Assembly: GCF_000247815.1 (NCBI RefSeq)
Contig: NC_021677.1
Coordinates: forward strand, 14,531,954 to 14,595,953
Source of the DNA: Ficedula albicollis
Taxonomy: Eukaryota > Chordata > Aves > Passeriformes > Muscicapidae
Reading direction: 5' to 3'
DNA length: 64,000 nucleotides
Part shown: positions 48,593 to 63,459 of the stretch, piece after piece
Numbering within the stretch: position 1 is the first letter of the stretch
Layout: every line of letters begins with the position of its first letter
Position numbers and translations under genes: made by a program
The notes under the pieces: generated by a model
Databases searched by the model: none
Seen by the model: the letters and a program-made list of their open reading frames with translations, nothing else
What the model was told of the DNA's origin: nothing

Positions 48593-51500
48593 CAGCATCT
48601 AGGTAAAAGCAAAACAGCAGAGCACTCCTCAAAAAAATCACCTGATGCAGTATAACACATCTTATCACTAAGCAATCCTCTGCTGCTCAGGACAAGAGAT
48701 TACTAAGAGATGAAACTGGCCTGGATACATGCTGTCTCTTTCACTTGAAGTAATACAAACACAGTATGTAAGTCCAAGAATAAGAATTACTGTCTGTGTA
48801 CACAGTGTGTCTGCAAACATAATCCAAAAGTTATTCCAAAAACCAGAAAAAAATAAGAATATGTCATACAGATGGTATTTATACTTTCATAGCCACTTTG
48901 AAACACCTCTCCCTCCTTCCCAGGAAAATATGACAACCGATTATTTTCAGCTAGATGTTTTTATTAAGTTCATTTTCTGATGTGATTTCTTCTGTCCAGG
49001 CCCAAACCAGAAAAATGTATTGCAGGCAAGTCCCATAGGAAGTCAACCTTCTTTTACAGAGCAGGTGCTACTCAAAACAACTTAAAGGCACCATAAAAAG
49101 ATGGTGTGGGCAGTTCTGAGTCTGCCATCAGCACCCCCACTGCCCCTCAAACTTGTCAATGACGTAATTGCCAGTTGTGTGCAACGACTCCTGAGAAACA
49201 GGCTCTGCAATGCACTCGTCCCTCCAGCAGAGCTGCCATGAGGTGCAGAAACAAGGAGTAACTGGATTTTGCAAGAGACTTCGTGTCTTTTGGCTCACTA
49301 CTGGCCAAACTACCTCCCCTAAACTACACCAAGTGATCTAATAAAGGATGTTCTATCTCTCTATACAGCACTTCTTGTCTTGACACAAAGGGCTCTGGTA
49401 ACTGAACAGGTTGCCCCAGCAAGCAAAGGTTATTACTTCTGCTACGTGGAAATGTAATTAACTCTGCATGCCCTCAGTCCAATGCAAGCAGAAGACAAGA
49501 CACAAAATTCAAGCCAGAAGTGGTTTTTGCTTTTGAAAAAGTAGAGTAAGAATGTTTACATTTAGTTACTGCAGCTCAGCTGACACAAGGTAACTCGATC
49601 ACACCTAGTTTTTAGTATAGATCTGTTCACAATGACAGCAGCCCCAAATGCTTTCTTTAACCTCCCTCAGTGCCTGCAGTTCTTCACAATATCAAATAGT
49701 GGTATAAAACTGTTTTCTTTACACATTATGTACAAAGAACTTGGTATCACATTTCCAGAGATGCCAAACAAATAAGAATTAATGTTGAAGCTCTATACTC
49801 TTCTATAAAGAAGGAGTTGCCTCTTCTTAAACTATTTTCTACTTTTGTATTCTGCATTCACTGCAGGTGCCTTGCCAGACTCCATACTTAATTCCATTCT
49901 GTACACTGCCTCTAAATTCAAGCATTCCTCCTTCCCCATCACGTAATTTAGGGACAGGTGTAGTTTTACACTGGTGAAAGAAAGACCCACCTATTGCCTA
50001 GTATGCTCCATCTTTCTGTCTCTCCAACAACGTGTGAATGATCAAAGGAAAATACCACTATAGCAAGGCAGGAATCACTCCTGCCTCTGAAAATGCATAA
50101 GGGCTTATTCTCAATTAACTTACACCTTGCAGTTATTATCAGTGCAGAACTAATGTGAAAACAATGCTGAGATCTGGCAGCATTTTACACCAACTATACA
50201 TTGATATAGAAGAATAATTCCATCTGCGCATGACTACAAGGAAATCCTTCAAGGCCAGGTAGTTTTACAGAAAGCAATTCACATTAAACAACCAAGGCAA
50301 TGTAACTGCATGACCTTCCTTTTGAAACTCTGGTGTGTCCTTTGTTATTCTGACACAAGCAGCTAAAACCAGTCACAGGAGCACTCACTTGTGCAAAAGT
50401 GCCAGCAAGATCAGGCTCCAAGTTAAGAGAAGATTTCAGCACCTAATTTTGAGCTGTGTGAAAACCCTAGAGGATGCATCAGAGGACTGAGAAGCAATTG
50501 CAAAATTTCTGGTAGTAAACACACAGAAACACATTAAGATTACATGGAACCAAGAGTGACTTTTATCTTGTACTATGTATGAGGAAAATCCCAAGTTTTT
50601 AAGCTACCAAGTTAATTTTTGCTGAAAACAGTGACATGGTCTGCCCAAATGCAAGTAAAAATTGTACACACAATTACCTGTAAACATATCCTGGCACTGA
50701 CAGGGTAACAAGGCAGGTTAAATTTCAGGAGCATCATCACAGAACAGTAATGCAATTGCAGAGGATGGAACACAAAATTATATAATGGTTCATTGCTACT
50801 GTTCATTTTTTCCCTCTTCTGGGAAGGATATAGCATCTATTCCAAAGGACACGTCATTCAGACAATCCATAGTGATGCTGTAAGATATTCCCTCACTCAA
50901 TCTACAACCCCTAGACAAGACTATTTGCCCCAAATGAGACTACATGGAGCCACACACTCTTCTTTTGTCCTTACGTTCCCTTTTCTCCCTCTTAAAAATG
51001 GACAAAAAACCAGAAGAGAGGGCTAAGACTCTTGGGGCAGAGGAACAGAAACACATTATTAAAATGAAGTGTGCACATAAGTGGTTTCTGTCTTGGGATC
51101 TGAAGACCAAGTTTAATTAACCACCTGGGTGGAAAGCACAGCTTATATAATGCAGACTATCTGAGGACTGCCATCCCTGTCATTCCACACAACCCTTCCT
51201 AGCTGCTAGCCACATAAGAGCAATTTTTACTGGCAAAGCCAACATAACAGCAATGAGGGACCTGGATGCTAACTCAGAGACCAAAAAGGAAGAAATAGGT
51301 GTTTAAAATAGAGTAAATGGAGACCAATCCATATTACACAGGCTACTGAATAGCTCTATAAGGAAAATAAGCCTTTGTTCCTTCTTTAACTCAAAAATTA
51401 GTTTGTCATCAGTGCTAAATAGATACTGACAGATTCTGCCACTTGTCACTGAGAGCATGTCCTGGAAAACATTTGAGGACTTCAGTTCTTCTCTATCTGT

Positions 51501-54500
51501 ACTCTCAAAGTCTGCTTTCCACAATGCTGTATGCTTTGTGACATGTCAATAAAAAGCATGATAAACTTGAAGAAATTTTAGCTCTGGGAACAAGAGAGGT
51601 TTGTTCATTGGACATCTGGCTGTGAGGCCACAGCTCTGTATCTCAGTGATTTGAGAGTCTGCCTTCGGTTTCCCGTTCCTCCATTTTTTTTCAGATTCAG
51701 CTCAAGAGACTGCCTACCATTCTGTGGTTATATAGTCTTTAGCTCAGAGAGTTCTTCTGTTTCTGGAGGAATTTGTATGAATCCATCACCCAAACCATCA
51801 ACACCTGAGGTTCACTTTGTCTTGTATTTAGCATGATCTGACCTTTCACTGTTGGGAGAGAGAGATGGGTTTGTTTCATCCTATTCAATTTCCTCTACTG
51901 CATCCTATCTTAGCTACCTATGCAGCAACAAGGCTGCCTCTGCTTGTAGAACTGACAGAAAAAGAATTAGTTGGGTGGGGTGTGGATTAGCCATCATTGG
52001 GCGAAAGAAAAGAGGACCCTTTTCAGAGGAAGCTCACTGCTAGATTAAATGTTAAGGTGAACTGCTCTCTGCTTACAGGGGTTTACAGGACATTGCTGTA
52101 CAATTCAGCTCATTGTACATCCACATGTACATTGTAAAACTAAGGCTAAGCTAGTATCAAATGAGATTCAACTCCTTTGTTACAGCATAATAATTTTTGT
52201 GAATTCCTCCCACCAATTTTACCCAAAAAAGAGTGATCAAAATTCAATCAAGGCAAAAACATTAATAAAAAAAATTAAATAGGAACCCAAACATTAAATA
52301 CAAAACTTTATAACAATATTCCCACTGGGAAAAAAAATTCTCACATTCTTTAAAAAGCTACTTTCTAGCCACTAAATAAAGGTAAACTCAGAAAATTACA
52401 CATGACATGCACAACCATCCTAGAGAGCATTTATAGCAGTTACTTGAAATTCTGATGCCACTCACAACAGATACATCAGCTGGTAATGCTAAAAACTTGA
52501 TCGTATATTAAAAGCTATGACCAATATTGTTTTCTGTGCATAGAGATAAACATCCTGCTCAAAGATCTGAACTCCTATTTAAAAACAAAACCAAACATTA
52601 AGAATAAAAAGCACCTGGTATGGTTCTGAGACACATATGTGGCTGCATTGCATATTCCCTGCCTACACTGGCAGTGTGGGAGCTGTTAGTCATCTAATGC
52701 GCATATTTGCTTGGCACCATGCCTTTACTTTTGCATGCAGGCAGGAAAGATGATCACCCATTTATTGTATCCGTACATCTTCACTGCATGATCATCAGGC
52801 AGCATGACCAGGCCCCCCCAGTTCAAACTGCAGGCTGCTGGGAGGCAGACCAGTTCAAAGCAAAGGCCAGGAACTGGGAGGTTGTTAAACACATTCATAA
52901 AGGAAAGGGCAACTTTTAAATTCATGCTGTTTAGACATATGTTCTCTGTCAGGTCCTAACAACATGTTTATTTAAGAATAAGAACTTTTTATTGAATAGA
53001 GGCACAATTCAGTTTTCCTTTCAACCCTGGTACAGATCCTTTCACTATTTTCAAGGGCATGAGAGGCTCTCAAGCTGGTTTGCTTTAACTGTCCTGCTCT
53101 GCCTCTGTTCTGGAGGGGCCTGGAACAGAACCTAAACTTACTTTTCAAGTAAGGCTGTCATAAAACTTAATTGTCCAGACTACAGCAGCATCAGACACCC
53201 CATCCTTTCGGGATCCCAATTTCATTTGAGCTACACAAAACACATAAAAGAAAGGTGTGCTTTTCTAGTGTAATACTGGTGGTGAAATCTGAAGAATAAG
53301 GGTGCCTCATGGTTGTCAGACTTGGAAGGAATAGCTCTGGCCAGTTCCCTCCCAACGTCCTTGAACACGCCAAGCTGGCATTTTTCTGTGAGATACGATA
53401 CTTTACAACCTCCTTTGTATAGAATTAACAAAGCACCAAAGCAGCTGCTTTCTGACAGGCAAGGGAAGAAGCATTTTTGAGTGGAGGTAGCTCATGCCAT
53501 CGCTTGGACATCTCATTGGTGAAACCACTTCACATCGACTACTGCACTTACATCAAAGAAAAGTCTACACTGCTCCACTCCACTGCAGAAACTGGCAAGG
53601 CCAGCCTTCAAGGGTAATCTGGGACTACCTTGCAGGACCTTTCTAAACCCTTTGTTTATTCTAACTGCCTTCAGCAGTATGGGCTGCCATGTCCCTGCTA
53701 CTTTGACCCAAATGTGCACAAGTTTAGATTCCCAAGGACTGCAGTGTACTGCAGTTACTTCCTTAGTGTAATGTCTGCTGACTTGGTGTTCATATCTAGC
53801 TGAAGGGAACAGCTTTTGACAAGCAAGAGTTCAGAACAGGTAAGATCTGGCCTGATCTACTGGAGGTCTGTCTTTAAATCTGATGACAGTAAGAAGGAAT
53901 ATGTGGGAAGCATCCACAATAATCAACCATCTCAAATTAATTAGCAATTAGTTTAGTGAGCTACTAAAATCTAGTGAAGACAAATCCTGGGAGATTATGG
54001 TCACAGTTTCCCTGATGTAAATCTAGATTAACTCCTAAGAACATCAATCTCCATGACAGTTACTTCAGATTTACACTCAGCTACTCTGAATTTGTGCACT
54101 TGTTTTCACAGCCGTGTGGGAGATCTGTCTCAACACAAATCAGCTCTGCTCTCATGCAGATTCTGCAAGATACAGAGTTACAGTTCTGTAAAAATCCAAC
54201 CTCGGTGAAACGGGGAAATTAAATTCTCCACTGATGAAATCTAAGCCTCCCACATAACAGACAAAAACTCTCCTACAGAGCCTGCCACTACAAGTGGTCA
54301 CAATAGCTTCCTTGGTTCTTGGTCTTCATGCACTAAGGATAATTCCCCCTCACTGGATTTCACAAAACACTACAGCAAGCATTGAAATTACTACAGTCTT
54401 CTGCCTAAGACTCCTGAGAGTATTAAGGATACCAGATCCACAGAGCCAGTTTTGAGTCCAGTCTTACAATTCCAGCAAAATCCACACAATCATTCAAGGT

Positions 54501-55628
54501 CATCTTTCTAAGAGGCTACAGAGAGAGCAAACACCTTCTGGCCATTAGTGCTGACACTTGTGATGCAGACTGCATCAGAGAAATTTGATATGAAAACAGG
54601 AGATATTGCCCAGCCACATGGCCTGTCACTCTTTCACCATTTTTACTCAGGTCTGCATCCACTTCTCTGCACAGCCACAACTTTCCCCTTTCTTTATCCA
54701 TAAATGAACCACTGATATGATGCCCCTTCCCACGCACATGACTCTCAATCTTAGTGGTGTAGTCCTGGTCATGAAATTCAGAGCCAATTCAGAAAAGGTA
54801 TATGCCTGCCTGTGTGCTTCCTGGTGAGCCAGAGTATAGGTCACAAAAGTAGCAAAGAATAGAGTGACTGGAAAGTATTCTACAAGAAACAAGTCAAAAA
54901 CAAAATGGTAATGGTAATCTTAAGGAGGGTAATCTTATAAAATATGGTATTTTCTTTAAGCAGGTCAAGACAAAATTATTTCTTCTACACAGGCCACTTC
55001 GGCTCTTACAGCTGGAGCCCCCAAAAACTATGTAACATTCAGGTGCCTTTTCTGAACTTTATTGATATTCACCTACAGGTAGAGATAGGAACTCAACTGG
55101 TTACTGATGCCTAGGCATAAATATCCTGCATAATTTCTAGAAGAGTAAGTGGCCTCAAAGAAATCTTTCTTTGTACTATTTCTCAAAGATCACACCAGCT
55201 GACTCATCCTCCTGCCTAAAGTACAACATGAAAGTAAAGCAAAGCAAAACAGAATTTCTCAAATTATCAGAACCAAATTGCTTTCTATAGTAGTACGAGA
55301 TAGACTAAAAACAAAATTGGATGCCAATTCACAAATTGCCATTAAATTTCCAGGAAGCCAATCCACCACGGAACATACTGCACCCTAGAGAGTCCTTAAT
55401 GAATAGTGACACATTTGCAATAGGCTAGTTAAGGTTTTGCCAGCATTTAGGTTTTAAATCCCTCATATGTTAGCAAAACAAACCTCAAACTTAGTGAAAA
55501 ACTATATACAGGGTTCCAGTCCAGGAAGACAGACTCTGGAACAGAGGCGGGGAGAAAGTGTTGGTGCCACAGTAGATTGGATTTCATGTTTTAATTTTAA
55601 AAATAAAAAATAAATTAAAATCTGGATT

Positions 55629-55652
55629 AAAAAAAAAAAAAAAAAAAAAAAA
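55629..55652. repeat. Poly-A tract, 24 A
   Basis: The run is uninterrupted and preceded by AT-rich sequence (aaaaataaaaaataaattaa). No retroposed gene copy is visible before it. Confidence 0.9.
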
Positions 55653-57590
55653 GCTGTGAACCATTACAAGCTACAAAGGCAGAAAATATTTTGGCAGGCA
55701 TTCAAGGCTGAATCTTGCAGGTAGTAAGTGCACTTGAATCTAATCTCAGTGGGATACAAGTTGCCAGCATCCCCCCAAGGAATAAGGGATCCCCAGCATC
55801 TGAGTACACATTTACATCCATGGGTCCCAGCACAAAGCTGTTTCTGTGGTCTGGGTCACTGTCCATCTATACTTCCTCTGTTATTCTTGCATTAAAGAGC
55901 TTGATCTTTCGTCCATCACAGGGCCAATGATGTTTACACTCCAGGGCACAGAAGATAAGCACTCTAAACTTCCAAATGCTATGAAATATATAGCACATAT
56001 AAGAGCTTTACACACTGAATATAATTTGCATTAGATGGAGCATTACTCTCCCCCTTGATGTTTATATGTGGAATATTTCACGGTATCTTGGCACTGTTTT
56101 TTTAACTAGAAGCTATACAGCATCCAATTTAGAGCCCCTACAGTTTCCAACCCCATCAGCTGGAACAGACTGCACGCTTCTGACTTGGAAATGGATTGCA
56201 ATAGTGTAGAGAAGAAGCAGCATTACACATTGTTGATAGAATGGACAGGGCAGACAGGCACTTCATGACCATCCAAATCTGCATTAAATCATCTCAGTAC
56301 TCAAGTAAGGCCAGGAGGGTTAAAAGTAAGGATGGTAAGCTCAAAGTAAAGCCAGTAAGTGCTTTCAGTACCAAATGGAGGTCCATCAGTTGACTGCCTC
56401 CATCCTTCACTGCCCTAAGTGCCTCTAAATGTCCTGTATCCTTCAATACTCTTGCTACCTTTACAGCTGTGCTCACGAACCCAAGAACTGCCTGCAGAGT
56501 GCCTCAGGCCTCAGCTGCAGCCAGGTCTGTCCCACTCATGAGCCCCAGCCCCAACAGTGGCTCATGCAAGGATCACCATTTTATCCTGCCCCATGCACTG
56601 TGGCTTTGTAACAGGTGACAACAAACAGGTATTGGGGCTCCAGGGCCATGTCACAGCCTCTCCTGCTTGCTTATTGCCATATCAGCATTAATTATGGCCC
56701 CTTTGAAGCACCTACCCATTTTAAAAAGCCACATGTTTCTCATAGAGTCCAGGCTGTGCCTTGGGAGGCAGTGGAAGTCTGCTATGAGTTTTATTAGAAA
56801 GGAAGTTGGGTACAACAACTCAGTTCCTAGGTTGTTAAGTATTTGGACATTACAAGCTACAAAAGAACCATATGTACATGTACCTGAAATATGACCACCT
56901 TTAACATATCCAGGTTTGAAAAGCTTATCCATTCACAACATTAAGATCCTGCAAGTCAACAATCAACACTCATCCTGACTAGCAATTACTGAGGAGAAAT
57001 CAGTGTAGCTTAGAGCCTTGTCTTTCACACACTATTGTCTCCCCAGCATAAACCATCAGGCAAGAGTCTGACCTTCTTGCATAAACTCCTTTTCTACAAA
57101 GGGGTGGAGTTTAGTAGCAGTGTAAATGAAACTTACAAGGATTCAGAGAGCAGACAACGCTCTAAAAAGAACAGTTTTCTTGTTTCCATTATTATACCAA
57201 ATGGCATCTTCCTGTTTACTAAGCAGCTGCCTTCTCACGTTAGACTGACCCAGTGATCTTGGGGTGCCACACAATCTCTGAAGGAAGCAGAACTGCTTAT
57301 CCCAAAAGGATGAATGCACTATCCCAAACCATCAGGGTATCACTACTGTATCCATTTAGCCTATTGCTGCCACAGCCTTAAAAATTAATGAGTTCTCCAG
57401 GGAACAGACAGACATAATGCTCAAAGCAAATGAAGCTGCTGCCAGCACTGTTTTCCTCTTCCCTTGACACCACTTCAAACCAAAACAGAATAGCAGCTTT
57501 TGCCCCTCAACTGAGTATCAGAATCCTTTCAGACAGAAAAAAATACCTATGCATATGTGGACAGACTTTGAAACTTCCCTTCTTACCAGC

Positions 57591-57754
57591 TAACACCACA
57601 TAGTCTGACCTTGTTCCCTCTGCCATCCAAGTTCAACATGAGGAAAAATTAAGCTTCATTTTGGATAATGAATCTAACACCACATAGTCTGACCTTGCTC
57701 CCTCTGCCATCCAAGTTCAACGTGAGGAAAAATTAAGCTTCATTTTGGATAATG
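57591..57754. repeat. Tandem duplication, period 84, two copies
   Basis: Both copies start taacaccacatagtctgacc (57591 and 57675) and run to tttggataatg. They differ at very few positions (ttgttccc/ttgctccc, aacatg/aacgtg). The array is directly followed by another duplication. Confidence 0.96.
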
Positions 57755-57875
57755 TCTGAAGTGATTGTGGTCCAAGTTTTGTGAAGATGCTAAATCTTGC
57801 CTAGAAATTATGACGTCTGAAGTGATCGTGGTCCAAGTTTTGTGAAGATGCTAAATCTTGCCTAGAAATTATGAC
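57755..57875. repeat. Tandem duplication, period 61, two copies
   Basis: Copies start tctgaagtgattgtggtcca (57755) and tctgaagtgatcgtggtcca (57816). They are nearly identical and abut the 84-base duplication on the left. Confidence 0.96.
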
Positions 57876-60214
57876 CTGCATACAACTAAAAGGGTTGCTT
57901 ACTTTCTCCAGCCCTGAAACTGACTTGATTTCTCACTTTTCCTTTTCAGTGCAGTAGTTAACAACACGTCCACAGACATGATATTGCATATACACAGAAA
58001 CACAGGTCAGCAAAGTAGTTTATGTAAGAGCCTTTTCTTTGAGGAGCTATCTCACATAAAAGGGAACATCAGCAGATAGAACTCTGCTTCTGCATCACAC
58101 TCTGCAAATGTGAAGGTGCAAAGGGGGATAGGAACAATGACTCTCTCACCCTTTCCAGCTCTTGCTTTCCATGGCACCACTGCACACAACAGAGAAAGTT
58201 TCTTCTGCCTTCCAATCTCTTTGCTTCCTCAAAACCACTCCCCGAATCAACCAGTGTCACTGAGTGAGTCTGCCAGGAAAAGGTTTAGAAATCCTCAAAC
58301 AAAATGCGTTAAGCATCCAGAATTATCCTCAATGAAAAGCTCCAAAACAATGCAATGAGGAATTAGCACAGCAGAGGAGCTCTGAAATTTACACTGATTT
58401 AAGGTCTGAGACCTGTTCTCGAACAACAGGGAAAAAATGTTTCTCTAGGGCAAATCACTATGACAAGCAAGCAAGGCTTTGTCTAGCCTGACATGTTAGC
58501 AGGATCTCAGATTTCTGCTCATCTCTACTACTTGTGATTTATAAAGCATCAGCTCCTAAAATCATGCAGCAACCAAGGACAAAAATTAGCAATCACAACC
58601 AGGTAAGTGCAATGCTTAAGTTCAGTATTTTAAGAAAATGTGTAAAAATGGCTGGCTGGATTAATAAGGCATTTTCCAGGACATCAGGATGATGTTTCTG
58701 AATACCTGCTGTGTTCTCAGAATCAGAATGATGTCCATAGCAATCAGTGGTAGAAGAGGAACAAAAAAAAAAAAAAAAAAGCGAATTACTTTCATGTATC
58801 CTGTGGTGGTGGCCATCGACTCATTTCAGCTCACAGTGAAGTCCCTCACAACCATGGGATTTCACAGCTCCTGGTAAAGCTGCTTCTTTCATACTTGGCA
58901 ATATCACCATCAATCAGAAGCTGCTAATCTGACAGGATGTAGTGGACAAAGAGGGCAGTTTGTACTTCTGTGGTCTGTAACCTTTGTGGCAGAAGTTTAC
59001 TCTGCTCTTTCTGAGAGGAAGAGAAATACAGAGCTATAGGAGCTGACACTTGGAGAGGTAACAGACACAGATGGACAGGGTGGAAGCCGTGTACAGAGCA
59101 GCAGAGATTGGTATCAACCGGGAAAAGAAGAAGGAAGAAAAGCTTGTAGACACAGATATGAAACTCTATATTCCAAACTGGAATAAACATCTGGTTTCAA
59201 GGACAGACAATAAATTCACTTAGAGACCTACTCTCAATTTCTGTTCAGCATCAACAACCAAGGGAGTAAGCTGGGTGCCTTAATAAAGCAAATTCCCAAA
59301 CGACAGTAGACACTGTTCCAGCTAGCTTTGGACTGCCTTCTCTTCCCAGTGTAATCAGCAATCTCATAGGCACAGCTTTACAAATCCCAGGCCACTAGAC
59401 TGTGACAGAACACAGTGAAGCCAGAGTTAGCATTAGCAGGACTTTTAAGCAAGCTTGCCAAGCAGAAGAGAATCTTCTCCTAAATCCTGGATATGGACTT
59501 GGATATGGATATGGACAATAAGTTCTTCTGTCTAAACAATGGAATCAGTATCATGCGAATCAGCATCATGCCTACATCAATATCTTACCTCTGGCACCAT
59601 TTTTTTGGGTTTAAAAACCCCCTTTATTAAAGTTAGTAAATTTAACATTAAAGTCATGCCCAGGGCTAACACAAAGCAACAGTTCTCAATTTAAACTAAT
59701 ATAATGTAATCTAATCTACTCATGGATAACTGACTGAAAATTGATGTCCTGAGTTGCACAGACTACAAAAGATGAAACATTGTTGTCTAGTTGCTGGTTC
59801 ATTATTTAGCATCACTGCAAAACTTCAGAGCACTGAATCTTCATTTGTGATCTGCTCTCCACTGGCAACATGCAGATGTGTGACAATGGCCAAAACTACA
59901 TTCAAAATCTACAGCATTTCCAACCAGGAGTCTGAGGGGTTACAGTGCTAGAGAGCTCATAGGAAATTCAAAAGGGATGATGGCTTTTCCTAACAAATTC
60001 ATACACTGTTGTACATGATGTAAAAAGCTCAAATGGGATAAAAGAGCAAATGTCAGTGCCTGCTTTGGGGACAATATACATAATCCAGAAATTTGGGAAG
60101 TTAGAAAATGTACGTAGCATGGAGAATCTTACATGTGCTAGCAATAAATTACCACAAAGAGCAGAGCACCATCTGAAAACATGGTTTAAAGCAATAACTA
60201 AGAGGCTGAAATAC

Positions 60215-60352
60215 AGACAGCATTTGGGCACTCTGCTTGTGTCTATTGATGCAAGTCAGGCATCATACAAGTATGAGAGAAGCAGACAGCATTTGGGCAC
60301 TCAGCTTGTGTCTATTGGTGCAAGTCAGGCATCATACAAGTATGAGAGAAGT
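60215..60352. repeat. Tandem duplication, period 69, two copies
   Basis: Copies 60215-60283 and 60284-60352 both begin agacagcatttgggcactc and end tatgagagaag. Because 69 is a multiple of three, an open frame reads through both on the plus strand, giving a repeated peptide (SIDASQASYKYERS, then SIGASQASYKYERS). I do not consider this a gene. Confidence 0.95.
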
Positions 60353-61062
60353 CCTCTTCTAATTTAAAAGAAAATAATAACTATTTTAACTACGTGACCA
60401 TTCCAAACAGGCTCTGAAGTGCAAAAGCAATCATCAGCACAAAAAAATAGCCATTACATGCCTTTTAGTCACAGGATTTGTTACAATAATTCTTGAAGCT
60501 CCCAGCAGTTTCATAACAAAGTAGTCACATCTGCAGCTTTACAGAAATTACCACGTCTGTGCCAACGTTTCATCTTACGAATGTTTGCAGGCTCCGATTT
60601 CCATGTTTAGAAGAGGAATGAAACAAGGCAACTACTTAAATTATTCCACCTCTCTGGCTTGCTATTCTGAGACTTAAGGAGCAGAGGCTTCAGTCATGGT
60701 ATTGGTATGGTGGCAGTGATCTCCACTGGCAAGGGAGAGGATCTGCTCCTGAAGGAACTTCAGCCAAGCCCCAGTCTGGTAATGTACACTGCTACTGATA
60801 CTGAAAATGAGGGAACAGATGCTGTTGGAATAGCAAATGGAAGGCATTCTGCAAAAGAAAACAAACAAACCTAGCCATACTCAACCAGTCAAGGTACAGG
60901 AAGGAAGCAGCAAGTCCCTGTTCCTAAAAGTAAAAAAGGACTCTGCAGAACCACCAGAAAAAAATGCGCTGCATGATGAATACAATGAATTCCCTCCCCC
61001 AGAATCTCTGGATGATTGCTAGAAAAAAAACGTATTAAGCATACTTTATTTACCTGTATTAA

Positions 61063-61152
61063 AACACAAAACCAAACAAACAAAATATAAATAACAATAA
61101 AAAAAACAAAATACAATAAAAAATACAATAAAAAAACCAAAACCAAACAGGC
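61063..61152. repeat. A/C-rich low-complexity tract
   Basis: The tract is rich in A with single C or T interruptions (caaaccaaacaaac, then repeated acaataaaaaa units). It has no strong periodicity. Confidence 0.85.
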
Positions 61153-63346
61153 AAGTGTGTATCAGTGAACTGACAGTAAATTCAAAAGTGGCATCCTCCA
61201 GTCTACACAGAATTTACAGAACAAATACTTACACAAATACTGAAAGGTAGAAGACATGGGTTTATACAACACACAGAGAATCTCTGGTAAAACAAGCACT
61301 CTCTTAGGGAGGCTGAATCAAGAGGCCTAGCTTGCTTCTAAGTGTCCTGACCTAAACATTATGACCTAAATCTTGCAAGAGTGGAGAAAAATGAAATCTC
61401 AAGCCCATATGGATTCTCAATATCATTAGCAGGCCTGTAGTGGTCTGCTTTCCTTACCATTTTATTGGCGTACATGCCTATATTGTAATTATCTCAAAAT
61501 TTTGGTCAACTCCAAGACACCAGTATGAGCTGCAAAACAACACACATGGAAAGCATCCAGGGAGATCCAGCAGCCTGTTTTTTGAGTAGTAGCTGATCAA
61601 CAGCTAATTGTAAGAACACGTCTCCAGAGTGTCTCTGTGGGAAAGCTTCTGCTGTTTGTGTTGTCACCACAGTTGAACATGACAACTGCCAACCTGCAAC
61701 CCATGGACAGCTTGTAAAAACCCAAATTTCAGAGACCAGCTGGGGTCAGTGAGCAGGTCCAATAGGCCGTTCTGCTCCCCTGGACTTCTCTCAATCAAAG
61801 AAGAAACTCCTTAAGTGTTGTTCTCCCCATCCCTTTAAGGTTCACTTGACAACTCTCATTACACACAAGTGAAGTAAAGCAGTGCTCCAGGCAAGCTGGT
61901 GCGAGGCAAGAGTGGGGCTACAAAACCCAAGCTAACTGTTGATTTGGCCTTTTAAATCCTGCCTTGCCAAAGGACACAAAGCTTCCTATACCCCAGTGGA
62001 GCCTTCCCCTTATCTTGCATCCATGAAGTGGTCAACATCCACCTGCAATGCTGCTGGCTGCTAAAAATCTCCTGCCATTGAAATAGCAGGAAGAGAAAGA
62101 AGGTAATAGTTGGAATGACCTGCTTTACAGACTGCGAGTCATTTATTACAAAAATAGTTATTATTTATAGCAAGTAAGAGATAAAATTCAGAACAAATAC
62201 CCTCACTGTGCAAAACTCAGAGCTTTTTCCCCCAATGGTTTTGGTGATTCAACAATAACCAGAAGAGTTCTTTACCAAATGCCAGCATTTGTATTTTCTA
62301 ACACGCTCTACGATACCATTAGAGGCTCGTAACACTGGTGTTATGAACAGAATATGGTTTCCTAGTGGAGTAGCAACTATCTAGAGGGAAAAAGGAAATG
62401 TTTGTCTCAGGGTAGAAACCACAAGGATTGCTATTTTCTGGAGTGTAGAATCGGGGGGGGGGGAAGATCTTAAAAGTGATGTGTACACTGGTCCAAATGA
62501 AGTCATCGCCTAAATTTATCTAAGCCATCTCACTCAGAGGTGAAATCAGAAGGGAATTAAGCTAAGAGGATAAATTAGAAGGGAACTAAACTATATATGA
62601 AGCAGTAACCTAAGTAGTATGTTATAGTTTCAATAATGAAGGGAGCTGTTCACAAACCTCATAGAAAGTGAAAGTTTCAAGTCTCTGCTTCTAAGAAAGT
62701 CAGAAACAATACAGGTAGGTTGTTAAAAAAATTAAATAACTGAAGGTAAACAAAACATCCTAAATTATACCTCCTAAATTTAGAAAAGTTTTTCAATTTA
62801 AATTCAGTCACAGTTTTAGGCAATATTTTCTCACAAGCCAGACTTAATTTGTTGTAATATATCTTTTGACTATTTTTGCAATGAGCTCATGGGCTGATTT
62901 GGTCCCATCGTGCAAATACTCCACTGTCAATTACTTCAGAGTGTGACATGAGAAACAAAACTTGTGCACTATAAAGAAAATCTAAACTGCTTACTGATTT
63001 TTAACAAATAATTCACTTTTTCTAAAAAACAATTTCCTTCAAGCATCTCGTTTGCTCCTTTGCATCAACAGCCCTCACTGTCCCATGTCTACTCTTCCTT
63101 TGCCAATTATTTAAAACAATTTTATATTTTACTGACTTGATTTTACACAGTAGTGCTATTCATATGCCAATTTTCAATATCTAATTCTGAACAGCATTTA
63201 ATGTGAGTTATCTTTATCTGTACCCCTCACATTTGAATAAAGACATCTCCAGACACACAGAACTCCTGGGATCTAGGGACATTGGGATTTCTAGATATAA
63301 TTGTGATTTCAGTAAACATGCATTTCAGGAAGTAACAAATGTTTAG

Positions 63347-63459
63347 CACAGAATATTCTGAGTTAGAAGGGACCCACAAGGATCACAGAATATTCTGAGT
63401 TAGAAGGGACCGACAAGGATTGAATCCAACATCACAGAGTCACTTTGCTGCACTAGTAT
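63347..63459 (-). mobile_element. CR1 LINE 3'-end fragment with internal duplication
   Basis: cacagaatattctgagttag followed by aagggaccgacaaggattga and a tccaac motif is the reverse complement of the CR1 3' terminus. The first 37 bases are duplicated (63347 and 63384). The right boundary is blurred by a second duplication. Confidence 0.85.

Noticed and set aside
60837..61022. Plus-strand 61-codon frame rich in Lys, Glu and Pro, followed by an A-rich tract
   Set aside because: It looked like a possible processed gene copy, but I recognise no parent protein, and the A-rich tract is low complexity with C and T rather than a poly-A tail.
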